Source: Candidatus Woesearchaeota archaeon (lineage in GTDB: Archaea; Nanobdellota; Nanobdellia; Woesearchaeales; ARS49). From it: a DNA stretch of 10,654 nucleotides. Shown in pieces: positions 1 through 6,677 of this stretch; the stretch's first letter is position 1, and each line of letters starts with the position of its first letter. The position numbers and the translations under genes were made by a program. The stretch is taken from positions 1-10,654 of the forward strand of contig JAHWHT010000033.1 of assembly GCA_019323135.1 (NCBI GenBank). Direction: 5' to 3'. A model generated the notes under the pieces. That model searched no databases, was not told the DNA's origin, and saw only the letters and a list, made by a program, of their open reading frames with translations.

Positions 1-80
1 ATCCTGTAGCCAGATCCTGATAAATTTTTTGACTTAGGGATTGAAATTTTTTCTTAACTCAAATTCTTTTTTCAATTAAT

Positions 81-974
81 TTAGCAGTTAAAGTATTTAA
101 GTTTTTTTAATATTTCAATTGCTTTCAAAGCACTTTTTTCTTTGTTTTTGATTTCAAGCATCAAGTCAAAATCAATATTTTTAGTTTCTTGAATGAATTT
201 TTTGAATCTAATTAAATCAATATTTTCTGAGTGTGACCCTATTCTTGCATTTTTCTTTGGATCGCTGTAATGGACTATCAATAAGCCGTCTTTTTTTCTC
301 CAGGTGCTTTGTGCAAGCTTCATTGCTTTTTTAACAGATTCGCCATTGTTTTTGCATTCATGATGAAACTGGTCAAAAACAATAGGAATCTTTGTTTTTT
401 TATGTATCATCAAACAATCTTTAAGCGTGTATGACCTGTCATCATTCTCGATTACAAATCTTTTCTTGACAAATGCAGGCAGTTTCTTGTAATTCTGAAT
501 AAACCTTTTAATTGATTCTTCTTTGTCTCCATAAACACCGCCGACATGTATCATCACTTTTGCTGAACTGTCAAGATCCATTGCATCCAATAACCTGCAG
601 TGATATTCCAGCTCTTTTATGCTATTCTTCACAATTTTCTTGTCTTTTGCGTTTAATATAATGAATTGGTCAGGATGCATTGATATCCGCATCTTGTGTT
701 TCTTGATATATGACCCAATCTCCTTGAATTGCTTCTTGAAGTGATTTACCCAGTCTATCTTACAGATAGGATGTGATGCAAAAGGTATTAAAGGAGATCC
801 TATCCTGAAAAATAAGAATCCTTTCTCGACATTCCACTCTAGTATTTCTTGCAAACAATCAAGATTGTTCTGGACTGTTGATAGAAATCTCTCTCTAGAG
901 TAAGATGCAAGCCTAAACGTAGAGTTAGCAGTGCACTCAATGCTTCTATTTATACAAGGGTATCCTAACCTCAT
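81..974 (-). CDS. uvsE: UV damage endonuclease (UvsE/UVDE family)
   Basis: This is a DNA repair enzyme of the UVDE TIM-barrel family, which nicks DNA 5' of UV photoproducts and other lesions and depends on divalent metals. Counting from the chosen start (297 aa), the expected metal ligands are visible: H68, H100 in RISMHPDQF, H143 in MIHVGG, E176 in FVIENDD, D201 and H204 in FDQFHHE, H235 in VHYSD and E274 in MLEIK. Their spacing matches the Thermus thermophilus enzyme as I recall it, and the length is normal for the family. An earlier ATG at 995 would add seven residues, but position 974 gives the family-typical MRLGYPCIN start. It also lies about 27 nt from a TTTAAATA box at 998-1005, the spacing of a leaderless archaeal mRNA. 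The gene follows the PfkB gene closely on the same strand but appears to have its own promoter. The lysine normally two residues before the H235-type histidine seems to be I233. Confidence 0.93.
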   Translation of the reverse strand: MRLGYPCINRSIECTANSTFRLASYSRERFLSTVQNNLDCLQEILEWNVEKGFLFFRIGSPLIPFASHPICKIDWVNHFKKQFKEIGSYIKKHKMRISMHPDQFIILNAKDKKIVKNSIKELEYHCRLLDAMDLDSSAKVMIHVGGVYGDKEESIKRFIQNYKKLPAFVKKRFVIENDDRSYTLKDCLMIHKKTKIPIVFDQFHHECKNNGESVKKAMKLAQSTWRKKDGLLIVHYSDPKKNARIGSHSENIDLIRFKKFIQETKNIDFDLMLEIKNKEKSALKAIEILKKLKYFNC

Positions 975-997
975 TTTAAAGAATTCAGCAGTCATAC

Positions 998-1005
998 TAT
1001 TTAAA
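998..1005 (-). promoter_or_regulatory. TATA box for uvsE (leaderless)
   Basis: The minus strand reads TTTAAATA, preceded by purine-rich GGAAAA. Its centre is about 27 nt upstream of the ATG at 974, so transcription would begin at or next to the start codon. The box overlaps the stop codon of the upstream kinase gene. No Shine-Dalgarno sequence lies in front of either possible start, which fits leaderless translation. Confidence 0.5.
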
Positions 1006-1879
1006 TTTTCCTTACTTCAACTTCTTTGGTAATTCTCCAGGCATCATCAAAATTGCAGAGTTCTGTTCCCTCTTTTTCAGCACTTGCAGTTCCACAAGCT
1101 GTTGCAAATCTTGCCAGGCTTTCATCAACAAAATTATGTAATTTGCCATACAAAAATCCAGCAGTAACTGCATCTCCAGAGCCAACAGTACTTCCAACTG
1201 TTATTTCTGGTGGTGTTGCTTTTATTGCGCCGCAGCTATTCACTAATGTCAATCCTTCAGGACCCTGCATTGCAATAGCATACTCCAAACTATGCTTTTT
1301 GCTCATTTCCTCAAGTACTTCATCTATTGCTCCCTCTGCTCCAGTCACTGCAGCCCATTCTTGAACATTTGGTTTCATTGCAAATGGTCTTTGCCACATT
1401 CCATACTTTAAAGCATTTGTTTGAGAAGAATCTAGAATAACTTTTGCTCCTTTTGTCTGCAAATTAGATATCAAGTACCCATAAATTATATGATTAATTC
1501 CAGCAGGCAAGCTTCCTGCAAGAACAACATAATCTTCTTTAGAAACGTTTTTTCGCAGTTTTTCAACTAACTGTCCAGTCTCAGCGCCATGTACCTCAGG
1601 ACTTGCACTGCTTCTCTTGACTTCTGGCCAGCCCTGCACTATCTCTGTCTTTCTGGTTTCATCAGCTATCTCTTGAACAACATAATCCAATCCTGCTTCT
1701 TCCATTAGATAAAGCAATTCTTCTCCTCTCTCTCCGCCAACAAGAGTGTATGTAAGAACATCCTTCACACCTAAGTTATGCAGCGCTCTAGAGACATTTA
1801 TGCCTTTCCCGCCAGCATATCGAGTTCCATTGCGGATATCTATCGCAGGGTTCAGCGTAACTGTGTGTATTTTATTCAT
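1001..1879 (-). CDS. PfkB-family sugar-phosphate kinase (1-phosphofructokinase/tagatose-6-phosphate kinase-like)
   Basis: This is a ribokinase-fold ATP-dependent kinase of the FruK/LacC branch, which phosphorylates fructose-1-phosphate or tagatose-6-phosphate. Numbered from the chosen start (292 aa), it shows the opening VTLNPAID (7-14), GGKGINVS (23-30), AGSLPAG (121-127), KPN (169-171) and GSGDAVTAGF (233-242), where D236 is the catalytic base. Between TLNP and GGKG there are only 11 residues; FruK proteins usually have about 27, so much of the first lid-strand segment is missing. The start at 1879 is preferred over an ATG at 1930 because TVTLNPAID is the normal N-terminus and a TATA box lies about 26 nt before it. 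The substrate cannot be fixed from sequence. No sugar transport or aldolase gene lies nearby, so the pathway is unknown. Confidence 0.88.
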   Translation of the reverse strand: MNKIHTVTLNPAIDIRNGTRYAGGKGINVSRALHNLGVKDVLTYTLVGGERGEELLYLMEEAGLDYVVQEIADETRKTEIVQGWPEVKRSSASPEVHGAETGQLVEKLRKNVSKEDYVVLAGSLPAGINHIIYGYLISNLQTKGAKVILDSSQTNALKYGMWQRPFAMKPNVQEWAAVTGAEGAIDEVLEEMSKKHSLEYAIAMQGPEGLTLVNSCGAIKATPPEITVGSTVGSGDAVTAGFLYGKLHNFVDESLARFATACGTASAEKEGTELCNFDDAWRITKEVEVRKI

Positions 1880-1901
1880 AGTCCGATTCAGAAGTAATTG
1901 A

Positions 1902-1909
1902 TTTTTAAA
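1902..1909 (-). promoter_or_regulatory. TATA box for the PfkB kinase gene (leaderless)
   Basis: The minus strand reads TTTAAAAA, centred about 26 nt before the ATG at 1879. This geometry predicts an mRNA that begins at the start codon, and there is no Shine-Dalgarno sequence in front of it. The position supports the 1879 start over the upstream ATG at 1930, which would lie upstream of this box. Confidence 0.5.
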
Positions 1910-1935
1910 GCTTGTGTAAATATAAAACATAGATT

Positions 1936-2013
1936 CTAGAGGTATTTCTTAGACTTTTCTAACCATTTTTTCCACTCAGAATCAAGATCTGTGTTATAAC
2001 CACCTACCAATGG
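1936..2013 (-). pseudogene. Orphan C-terminal coding remnant or tiny ORF
   Basis: A 25-codon open stretch on the minus strand ends in TAG at 1936-1938 and ends in the protein-like peptide SEWKKWLEKSKKYL. It is bounded upstream by a stop, contains no ATG, and its only possible start is a TTG at 2010 without a visible ribosome binding site. The composition (Trp, Lys and Glu rich, ending in an amphipathic helix) resembles the tail of a real protein. It may be the remnant of a gene whose front was lost, perhaps when the plus-strand gene at 2082 and its promoter arrived. It could also be chance; I do not recognise the family. Confidence 0.25.
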
Positions 2014-2028
2014 CTAAAAACCCTAAAC

Positions 2029-2036
2029 TTTATAAA
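2029..2036 (+). promoter_or_regulatory. TATA box for the 2082 gene
   Basis: TTTATAAA is preceded by the A-rich, BRE-like CTAAAC. The predicted transcription start is about 26 nt downstream, near 2058, leaving a leader of roughly 24 nt that contains a strong purine-rich ribosome binding site. Confidence 0.6.
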
Positions 2037-2068
2037 CTTTTGTTCACTATACTGCTAATATACAACTT

Positions 2069-2076
2069 GGGGGGAG
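2069..2076 (+). promoter_or_regulatory. Shine-Dalgarno GGGGGGAG for the 2082 gene
   Basis: A run of six G followed by AG sits 5 nt before the ATG at 2082. It fixes that start and shows that this gene uses leadered translation, unlike its neighbours on either side. Confidence 0.6.
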
Positions 2077-2081
2077 TTTAA

Positions 2082-3635
2082 ATGCAAACAAAAGAAGCCG
2101 AGACACTTGAAGATATAACCAAAAAAATAGAGCATAATATCCGTGGCGGATTTCCGCTCTTTAGATTTTCTACAAAAACAGAAGCAGTTGAAAGATCAAA
2201 AAAAGTAATTGACTCTTTTTCAGACAGGCCTAACATTGCAATAAGTGTGGCTAACAGACTGGAATGGCATGCAGAAAGCATAAGATATGGTTTTGGGGAA
2301 AAAACACATAAAAGAACATACAAAAATTATAACACGTTTCTTGACCTGCTTGAGTCAGAAGGATTCAGGAATGTTGTAGAGAAACATATTCCGGAAGTTG
2401 CTGATAGGAGCATAGTTCATATAGCGCGCTCAGCTTTTGAAAAGCAAGAGAAAGACGTTTCAAAAGTCTTGCTGGAGTTCTATGGAAGTGAAAAATTTCA
2501 TGATGTTGTTGGATCGATATCTGACAAAGAACTTGCTGCAGAAATCACAGATTTCGCAGGAATGGCGATACTGCCATTAAATGAAAAACCAAAAGATTTC
2601 AGCTGGGTTCAGGGATTTCTTGATTTGCTGCATGAAAACAAAAAAGAGCCATATGTTGTCCGCGCAATCACATCTAGTTTCAGATGGTATGACAGCAAGC
2701 ATTACCTCTTGCACGAATATCAAAAACCTGAATTCAAGGAACTGATGGCTGCATACGCATCAAAACCAGGAACTGCCTATGCTATTGCACAGAACTGGCC
2801 GCGCACTTCTGAAAAAGGCGATGATACTGGACTGAAAGATGCTCATGAATTATTTCTTGAATATGCATCTGCACCAGATAAGGTAACATCAAACATAATG
2901 AGTCGCTTTAACCATAGGACTTCAGAAAAAGTAAAAGAAAAACTTGTTGAATTTCTCAAGAAACATAAGGAAAATCCCGAGCATGTAGGCAGAGTATTCG
3001 AAGCATACCCTGGAAGATATCCTACAGGAGATGCAGAAGAAGTGTTCATCCATCTTTCTGATAAGTTTGATGATTTAGTTTACGTTAATTTTAGTGATTA
3101 CCTGGGCCGTAACGATTATGATCATCAGAGAAACAATGAACCTATGGTAAAACTTTTGCAAAAAGAAGCAGATTTTATCAACAATGAGACTTCTGAAACA
3201 GTTTTCCCTCTTGCAATCACTATGGCAAATCTTGGAAAAGAATATCATAGCAAGATAAAAGAGGCTGCACAGGAAACAGATTTCACAATGCATCTTGCAC
3301 AGGCCTGGGAAAACATACTTGAGCTTCCGTGGAAAGAATCTTGTTATTTAGTCACGAGTCCAAGAGATATAGCTGCAATGAAAACTGAAAAAGGAAAAGA
3401 GTTTACACTAGAAGACATTCCTATGAAGCCAGTCACTCCAAGAGAAGTTCACAAGATGATGGGGGCAGAGTATGCAGATGAAGAGATGCGTCCGTTCTTT
3501 AAAGCAGATTGGACATATTCTGTGCATGAGAAGCAGATTAATGAGTTTTATGCAAATCTGAAGCAGAAACTTGATCAAGGCACTGCTCATGATTGGCTTA
3601 AAGAAGAGCTTCTTAAAACAGATTCAAAAAGCTAG
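2082..3635 (+). CDS. Hypothetical helical-repeat (alpha-solenoid-like) protein, 517 aa
   Basis: I do not recognise the family. The protein is soluble in appearance: no signal peptide, no membrane segment, and rich in charged residues. The middle carries degenerate helical units in which a FLDLL-type helix is followed 8-12 residues later by a VV/VA-containing helix. These begin near residues 86 (FLDLLESEG), 129 (VLLEFYGSE), 179 (FLDLLHENK), 218 (FKELMAAY), 257 (LFLEYASAP), 288 (LVEFLKKHK) and 355 (MVKLLQKEA), mostly 30-50 residues apart. This suggests a HEAT- or TPR-like superhelix acting as a protein-binding scaffold. No catalytic motif is evident. The C-terminal region, from about residue 420, breaks the repeat pattern and includes LEDIPMKPVTPREV. 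The gene has a clear TATA box and Shine-Dalgarno and is probably transcribed alone. Coding is supported by length and the regulatory signals; function is unknown. Confidence 0.85.
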   Translation: MQTKEAETLEDITKKIEHNIRGGFPLFRFSTKTEAVERSKKVIDSFSDRPNIAISVANRLEWHAESIRYGFGEKTHKRTYKNYNTFLDLLESEGFRNVVEKHIPEVADRSIVHIARSAFEKQEKDVSKVLLEFYGSEKFHDVVGSISDKELAAEITDFAGMAILPLNEKPKDFSWVQGFLDLLHENKKEPYVVRAITSSFRWYDSKHYLLHEYQKPEFKELMAAYASKPGTAYAIAQNWPRTSEKGDDTGLKDAHELFLEYASAPDKVTSNIMSRFNHRTSEKVKEKLVEFLKKHKENPEHVGRVFEAYPGRYPTGDAEEVFIHLSDKFDDLVYVNFSDYLGRNDYDHQRNNEPMVKLLQKEADFINNETSETVFPLAITMANLGKEYHSKIKEAAQETDFTMHLAQAWENILELPWKESCYLVTSPRDIAAMKTEKGKEFTLEDIPMKPVTPREVHKMMGAEYADEEMRPFFKADWTYSVHEKQINEFYANLKQKLDQGTAHDWLKEELLKTDSKS

Positions 3636-3662
3636 GCCACTGACTCTGCGGCAGACCGATAG

Positions 3663-3671
3663 TTTTTTAAG
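3663..3671 (+). promoter_or_regulatory. Putative TATA box for the lipoprotein gene (leaderless)
   Basis: TTTTTTAAG is centred about 27 nt before the ATG at 3694, which predicts a leaderless mRNA; no Shine-Dalgarno sequence precedes that ATG. The same T-run lies 28 nt past the stop of the upstream gene and could also help terminate its transcript. Confidence 0.4.
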
Positions 3672-3693
3672 GCCACATTACCAGTAACTCACC

Positions 3694-5058
3694 ATGGAAA
3701 AGAATGTGCTGTTGTTTTGCATATTAGGATTATTGCTTGTTAGTTGTGCAAAAATCGATACTGAAGATGTCATCAACAAGCCGTTTAATTACACAACATA
3801 TACTTCTGATGGTTTTTCTATAAAATATCCTGATTGGCCTCTGCATGAGAAAGGCAATGAAACAGAAATTAGTGTATCTAGAGGTTTTTGCACAGTTATC
3901 ATTGACACTGCAGATATTCCTGCTGAAAGCTGGTATCAGCAATTGACTACTGCTCTAAAAGATGCTCCTCACGTCCTGTCTTCTGAAGAAAATGAGGAAG
4001 AATTATCTGTCAAAAGCACAGTTACCTACAAAGAGCATAAGCTAGTCTCTAAAATGAAGGTGGCTGGCTGCAATAAAAAATCCCATTTGATAAACATTGC
4101 TTGTCTTGAGACAGTGATTGGATATGAGACAGTGATGGATGTTTATGATTCTATTCTTGGTTCTATAAGTTGTGAAGAGACTAAAGAAGAACCAAAAGAA
4201 ATATCTTATGAGAAATTCGTAGATGACGATTTTGAGATACTTCATCCAGATTGGAATGAAATTGAAGGCGATCATATTTTAGGGGTTTCTGCAGGTATTT
4301 GTTCTGTTGTAGTTAATAAACATAATGCCTTGCCAGGAGATTTGTTTAATTGGATAATTAAATCTCTGCCAGAACAAGAAGGTTCTAAATTGATTGAATC
4401 AAACAAGAACGGCGAGGTTTATACTGCAAAATACACTTCACCTTACCAAGAGCATAAGATGATTTCTGACACTAAGTTCTTTTATTGTAATTACCAGACT
4501 TATTTTACTGCTGTTGTCTGCATGGAGAACATGCTAGATGATAAATTCAGGGAAATAAGAGATGTGATTCTTAATTCTGCTCAGTGTAAAAAAGAATACA
4601 AAATTCCAGAACCTAAAATCACAGAAGATATTAAGAAAAAAGAGCCAGAAGTTGTTGAAGAGATTAAGGCAGAGATTGTTAAGACTGATGCTGCTGAGGA
4701 ATTTGGCATAGATGCAGAAGCAATTGTTTACTTCATTAATGAAAATACATTCTTCACTAAAGTAATGTCTGATTTCAATAGTGCAAACCTTGTATTTGAT
4801 GATGCTGAGAATGACAGAGAACTAAAACTAAAAGTCAAACTGGACAAGAACGGCAAGATTATTCTTCTTGATGACGGTCACTACAGTGATGCAGATATCA
4901 CTCTAACTGTGCCTTTAATTGATGCTTTGAATATCCTGAATAATGCCGCAAACATCAACCCACTTAATTTAATTGTATTTGCTGCACACGTAACAACAGA
5001 TCCGCCAGAGATTAAGAATCAGGTTATTCAGAATGTTTTAAGAGGCAAGTACAATTAG
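3694..5058 (+). CDS. Secreted lipoprotein with tandem duplicated four-cysteine domains and a possible SCP2-like C-terminal domain
   Basis: The N-terminus MEKN is followed by a hydrophobic stretch and the lipobox LVSC (residues 15-18), so the mature protein should start at lipid-anchored C18 outside the membrane. Residues 30-160 and 170-298 are two copies of one domain. Each opens with DGFSIKYPDW or DDFEILHPDW, contains YKEHK or YQEHK, and has four cysteines: C66, C126, C137, C160 and C203, C265, C276, C298, with spacings 60/11/23 and 62/11/22. The conserved cysteines suggest two disulfides per domain. The FSIKYPDW-type opening recalls PsbP/MOG1-like folds, but this is a weak resemblance. A Glu/Lys-rich linker (301-335) leads to a C-terminal domain (336-454) containing LKLKVKLDKNGKIIL and SDADITLTV, which resembles the SCP2 lipid-binding fold (inference). 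The gene converges on dnaJ with 3 nt between the stop codons. The ligand is unknown. Confidence 0.85.
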   Translation: MEKNVLLFCILGLLLVSCAKIDTEDVINKPFNYTTYTSDGFSIKYPDWPLHEKGNETEISVSRGFCTVIIDTADIPAESWYQQLTTALKDAPHVLSSEENEEELSVKSTVTYKEHKLVSKMKVAGCNKKSHLINIACLETVIGYETVMDVYDSILGSISCEETKEEPKEISYEKFVDDDFEILHPDWNEIEGDHILGVSAGICSVVVNKHNALPGDLFNWIIKSLPEQEGSKLIESNKNGEVYTAKYTSPYQEHKMISDTKFFYCNYQTYFTAVVCMENMLDDKFREIRDVILNSAQCKKEYKIPEPKITEDIKKKEPEVVEEIKAEIVKTDAAEEFGIDAEAIVYFINENTFFTKVMSDFNSANLVFDDAENDRELKLKVKLDKNGKIILLDDGHYSDADITLTVPLIDALNILNNAANINPLNLIVFAAHVTTDPPEIKNQVIQNVLRGKYN

Positions 5059-5061
5059 AAC

Positions 5062-6180
5062 TCAAAACAAGTTCAAAAAATTAGGCCACCATTTTTTCTT
5101 CTTTTTTGTGCCTTTGCCAAATTCTTTCAGGGCTTCTTGTTGTTTTTTAGTGATTTTCTTTGGAACTTCAATATAGATTTGTACATTCAAGCTCCCTGTT
5201 CCATAGCCATGCAAATCGTGTATTCCTTCTCCTTTGATTCTGAAAATAACTCCGCTCTGTGTTCCTGCAGGTATTTTTATTTTGGTTTTGCCAGTAAGCG
5301 TTGGAACCTCTAACTCTCCACCTACACAAGCAGTTGCAAAAGGTAAAGGCGCGTTAAGATACAGTTCTTTTCCCTGTCTCTCAAACACTTTGTGCGGTTT
5401 CACATGTATTCTTATGTATAAATCTCCAGCACTATTGCCTTGGAATCCTGCTTCGCCCTCTTCTTTCAAACGAACCTGTGTTCCGTCATCTACTCCTGCA
5501 GGTATTTTCACATCAACTGCAACTTCTTTCTCAATTCTTCCCTGTCCATTACAGTCAAGGCATGGTTCTTCAATATATTCTCCTCTTCCACTGCACTGTC
5601 TGCATCTTGTTTGAGTTTGAAACACACCAAATGGTGTCTGTCTTGTCTGTCTGGAAACTCCGGTTCCATTACATTGCTCGCATGTTTTCATTGAACTGCC
5701 TTTTTCAGCTCCAGTTCCTTTGCAGGTTTTACATTTAACTAATTTATCAATATCAATTTTCTTTTTCACACCTTTTGCAGCTTCCTCTAGTGTGATTGTC
5801 ATATCTACTACTAAATCTCTTCCTCTTCCAGAACGAGATGCTCTTCTTCCTCTGCCTCCAAAGCCCATTCCTGAGAATATGTTTTCAAATATGTTTTCAA
5901 AATCAAATCCTTGGCCAGCAAAGTCTCTAAAATCAAAACCACCAAATCCGCCAGCATCTTGCCCCATATCTGCTGTTCCAAATTGGTCATATTGCTGTCT
6001 TTTCTGAGGGTCAGCTAAAACAGCAGCTGCTTCATTCACTTCTTTGAATTTATCAGCAGCAGAAGGATCTTTATTCAAATCAGGATGATATTTCTTGGCT
6101 AATTTCTTATAGGCTTTCTTAATCTCCTCTTTAGTTGCCTCTTTTTTCACGCCTAATATTTTGTAGTAATCTTTTGTCAT
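5062..6180 (-). CDS. dnaJ: Chaperone protein DnaJ (class A Hsp40)
   Basis: This co-chaperone binds unfolded protein, delivers it to DnaK and stimulates DnaK ATP hydrolysis in the cytoplasm. All class A parts are present in 372 aa: the J domain (1-70) with HPD at 32-34, a Gly/Phe-rich region (about 74-120), four CxxCxGxG zinc repeats with cysteine pairs at 150/153, 167/170, 193/196 and 207/210, and the C-terminal substrate-binding and dimerisation region. The protein ends in a polylysine stretch followed by WWPNFLNLF, an aromatic tail. It is the last gene of the grpE-dnaK operon and is separated from dnaK by two unrelated small genes. The start lies 13 nt after the preceding stop without an obvious Shine-Dalgarno, so translation may depend on the upstream gene. 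Confidence 0.97.
   Translation of the reverse strand: MTKDYYKILGVKKEATKEEIKKAYKKLAKKYHPDLNKDPSAADKFKEVNEAAAVLADPQKRQQYDQFGTADMGQDAGGFGGFDFRDFAGQGFDFENIFENIFSGMGFGGRGRRASRSGRGRDLVVDMTITLEEAAKGVKKKIDIDKLVKCKTCKGTGAEKGSSMKTCEQCNGTGVSRQTRQTPFGVFQTQTRCRQCSGRGEYIEEPCLDCNGQGRIEKEVAVDVKIPAGVDDGTQVRLKEEGEAGFQGNSAGDLYIRIHVKPHKVFERQGKELYLNAPLPFATACVGGELEVPTLTGKTKIKIPAGTQSGVIFRIKGEGIHDLHGYGTGSLNVQIYIEVPKKITKKQQEALKEFGKGTKKKKKWWPNFLNLF
5092..5107 (+). terminator. Possible T-run terminator for the lipoprotein transcript
   Basis: Two TTTTTT runs separated by CTTC lie 34-49 nt beyond the lipoprotein stop. Archaeal RNA polymerase can terminate at oligo-T tracts. The run is the antisense of the lysine codons near the end of dnaJ, so the plus-strand transcript would end inside the convergent gene. 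Confidence 0.3.
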
Positions 6181-6193
6181 TTTTTATTCAGTG

Positions 6194-6676
6194 TTATATT
6201 CCTAATCCGCCAAAAAGATCATTCTTTTTTCTTTTGCAGGATTCACTCCCTTTATCAATTACTTCTATTCTTTTATATTGCAAATCCAGTGCGCCTTGGT
6301 CAGATTCTCTAATTGCTTCGTTAAGTTCATCCAAAATTTCAACGTTGGTATTACCAACAAGTACTATGATTATATCATTATATCCTTTTTTATATCTGCG
6401 AATTTGACCAACGAGTCTATCTACTTGTGATTGATTTTTAAGATCTTTCTTCAATTCTATACCTATTTTCTCATTAATAGCAATGTCTGCTAATGCCCTA
6501 CCACTTTCTTTTCTTATTTTTAATGCCTGCGGCATGCCTAATAAAGATGGTTTGCTCAGTTCTTCTCTTAAAAAAGCCATCAAATCGTTACGGTATTTGT
6601 CTTCATTAGGATATTTTTCTTGTGGCTCCCAGCTTTCAACTAGATCCAATACTTTATTAAATAATTGCCCTAACAT
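6194..6676 (-). CDS. PD-(D/E)xK nuclease-like hypothetical protein
   Basis: This 160-residue protein has the pattern of the restriction-endonuclease-like fold. There is an N-terminal helix with E26 (EDKYRNDL), then D64 in ADIAI, the E74-L-K76 triad in GIELKK, and a following helix with Q84, Q91 and QIRRY, then a hydrophobic strand DIIIVLVG. This would place D64, E74 and K76 at a metal site, so DNA or RNA cleavage is plausible but unproven. The start is the ATG at 6676, not the GTG at 6685, because GGTGAT at 6686-6681 is a strong Shine-Dalgarno 4 nt before this ATG and contains that GTG. The stop of the small membrane-protein gene is one nucleotide upstream, so the two are translationally coupled. 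Its place between dnaK and dnaJ is unusual. The C-terminus is Gly-rich (LFGGLGI). The specific family is not recognised. Confidence 0.8.
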   Translation of the reverse strand: MLGQLFNKVLDLVESWEPQEKYPNEDKYRNDLMAFLREELSKPSLLGMPQALKIRKESGRALADIAINEKIGIELKKDLKNQSQVDRLVGQIRRYKKGYNDIIIVLVGNTNVEILDELNEAIRESDQGALDLQYKRIEVIDKGSESCKRKKNDLFGGLGI

Positions 6677-6677
6677 T

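Noticed and set aside
1..80. Possible gene ends at the left edge on either strand
   Set aside because: Short open stretches exist in several frames, but none has a start, a signal or a recognisable motif; no feature can be supported in these 80 bases.
975..995. ATG at 995 as the uvsE start
   Set aside because: The family starts at MRLGYPCIN (974), and the TATA box spacing favours 974.
1880..1930. ATG at 1930 as the PfkB start
   Set aside because: It adds 17 residues not seen in the family and lies upstream of the TATA box at 1902-1909.
3645..3655. Dyad TCTGCGGCAGA after the 517-aa gene
   Set aside because: The usable stem is only about 4 bp, the dyad is not repeated elsewhere, and it could be chance; too weak to call an operator or terminator.
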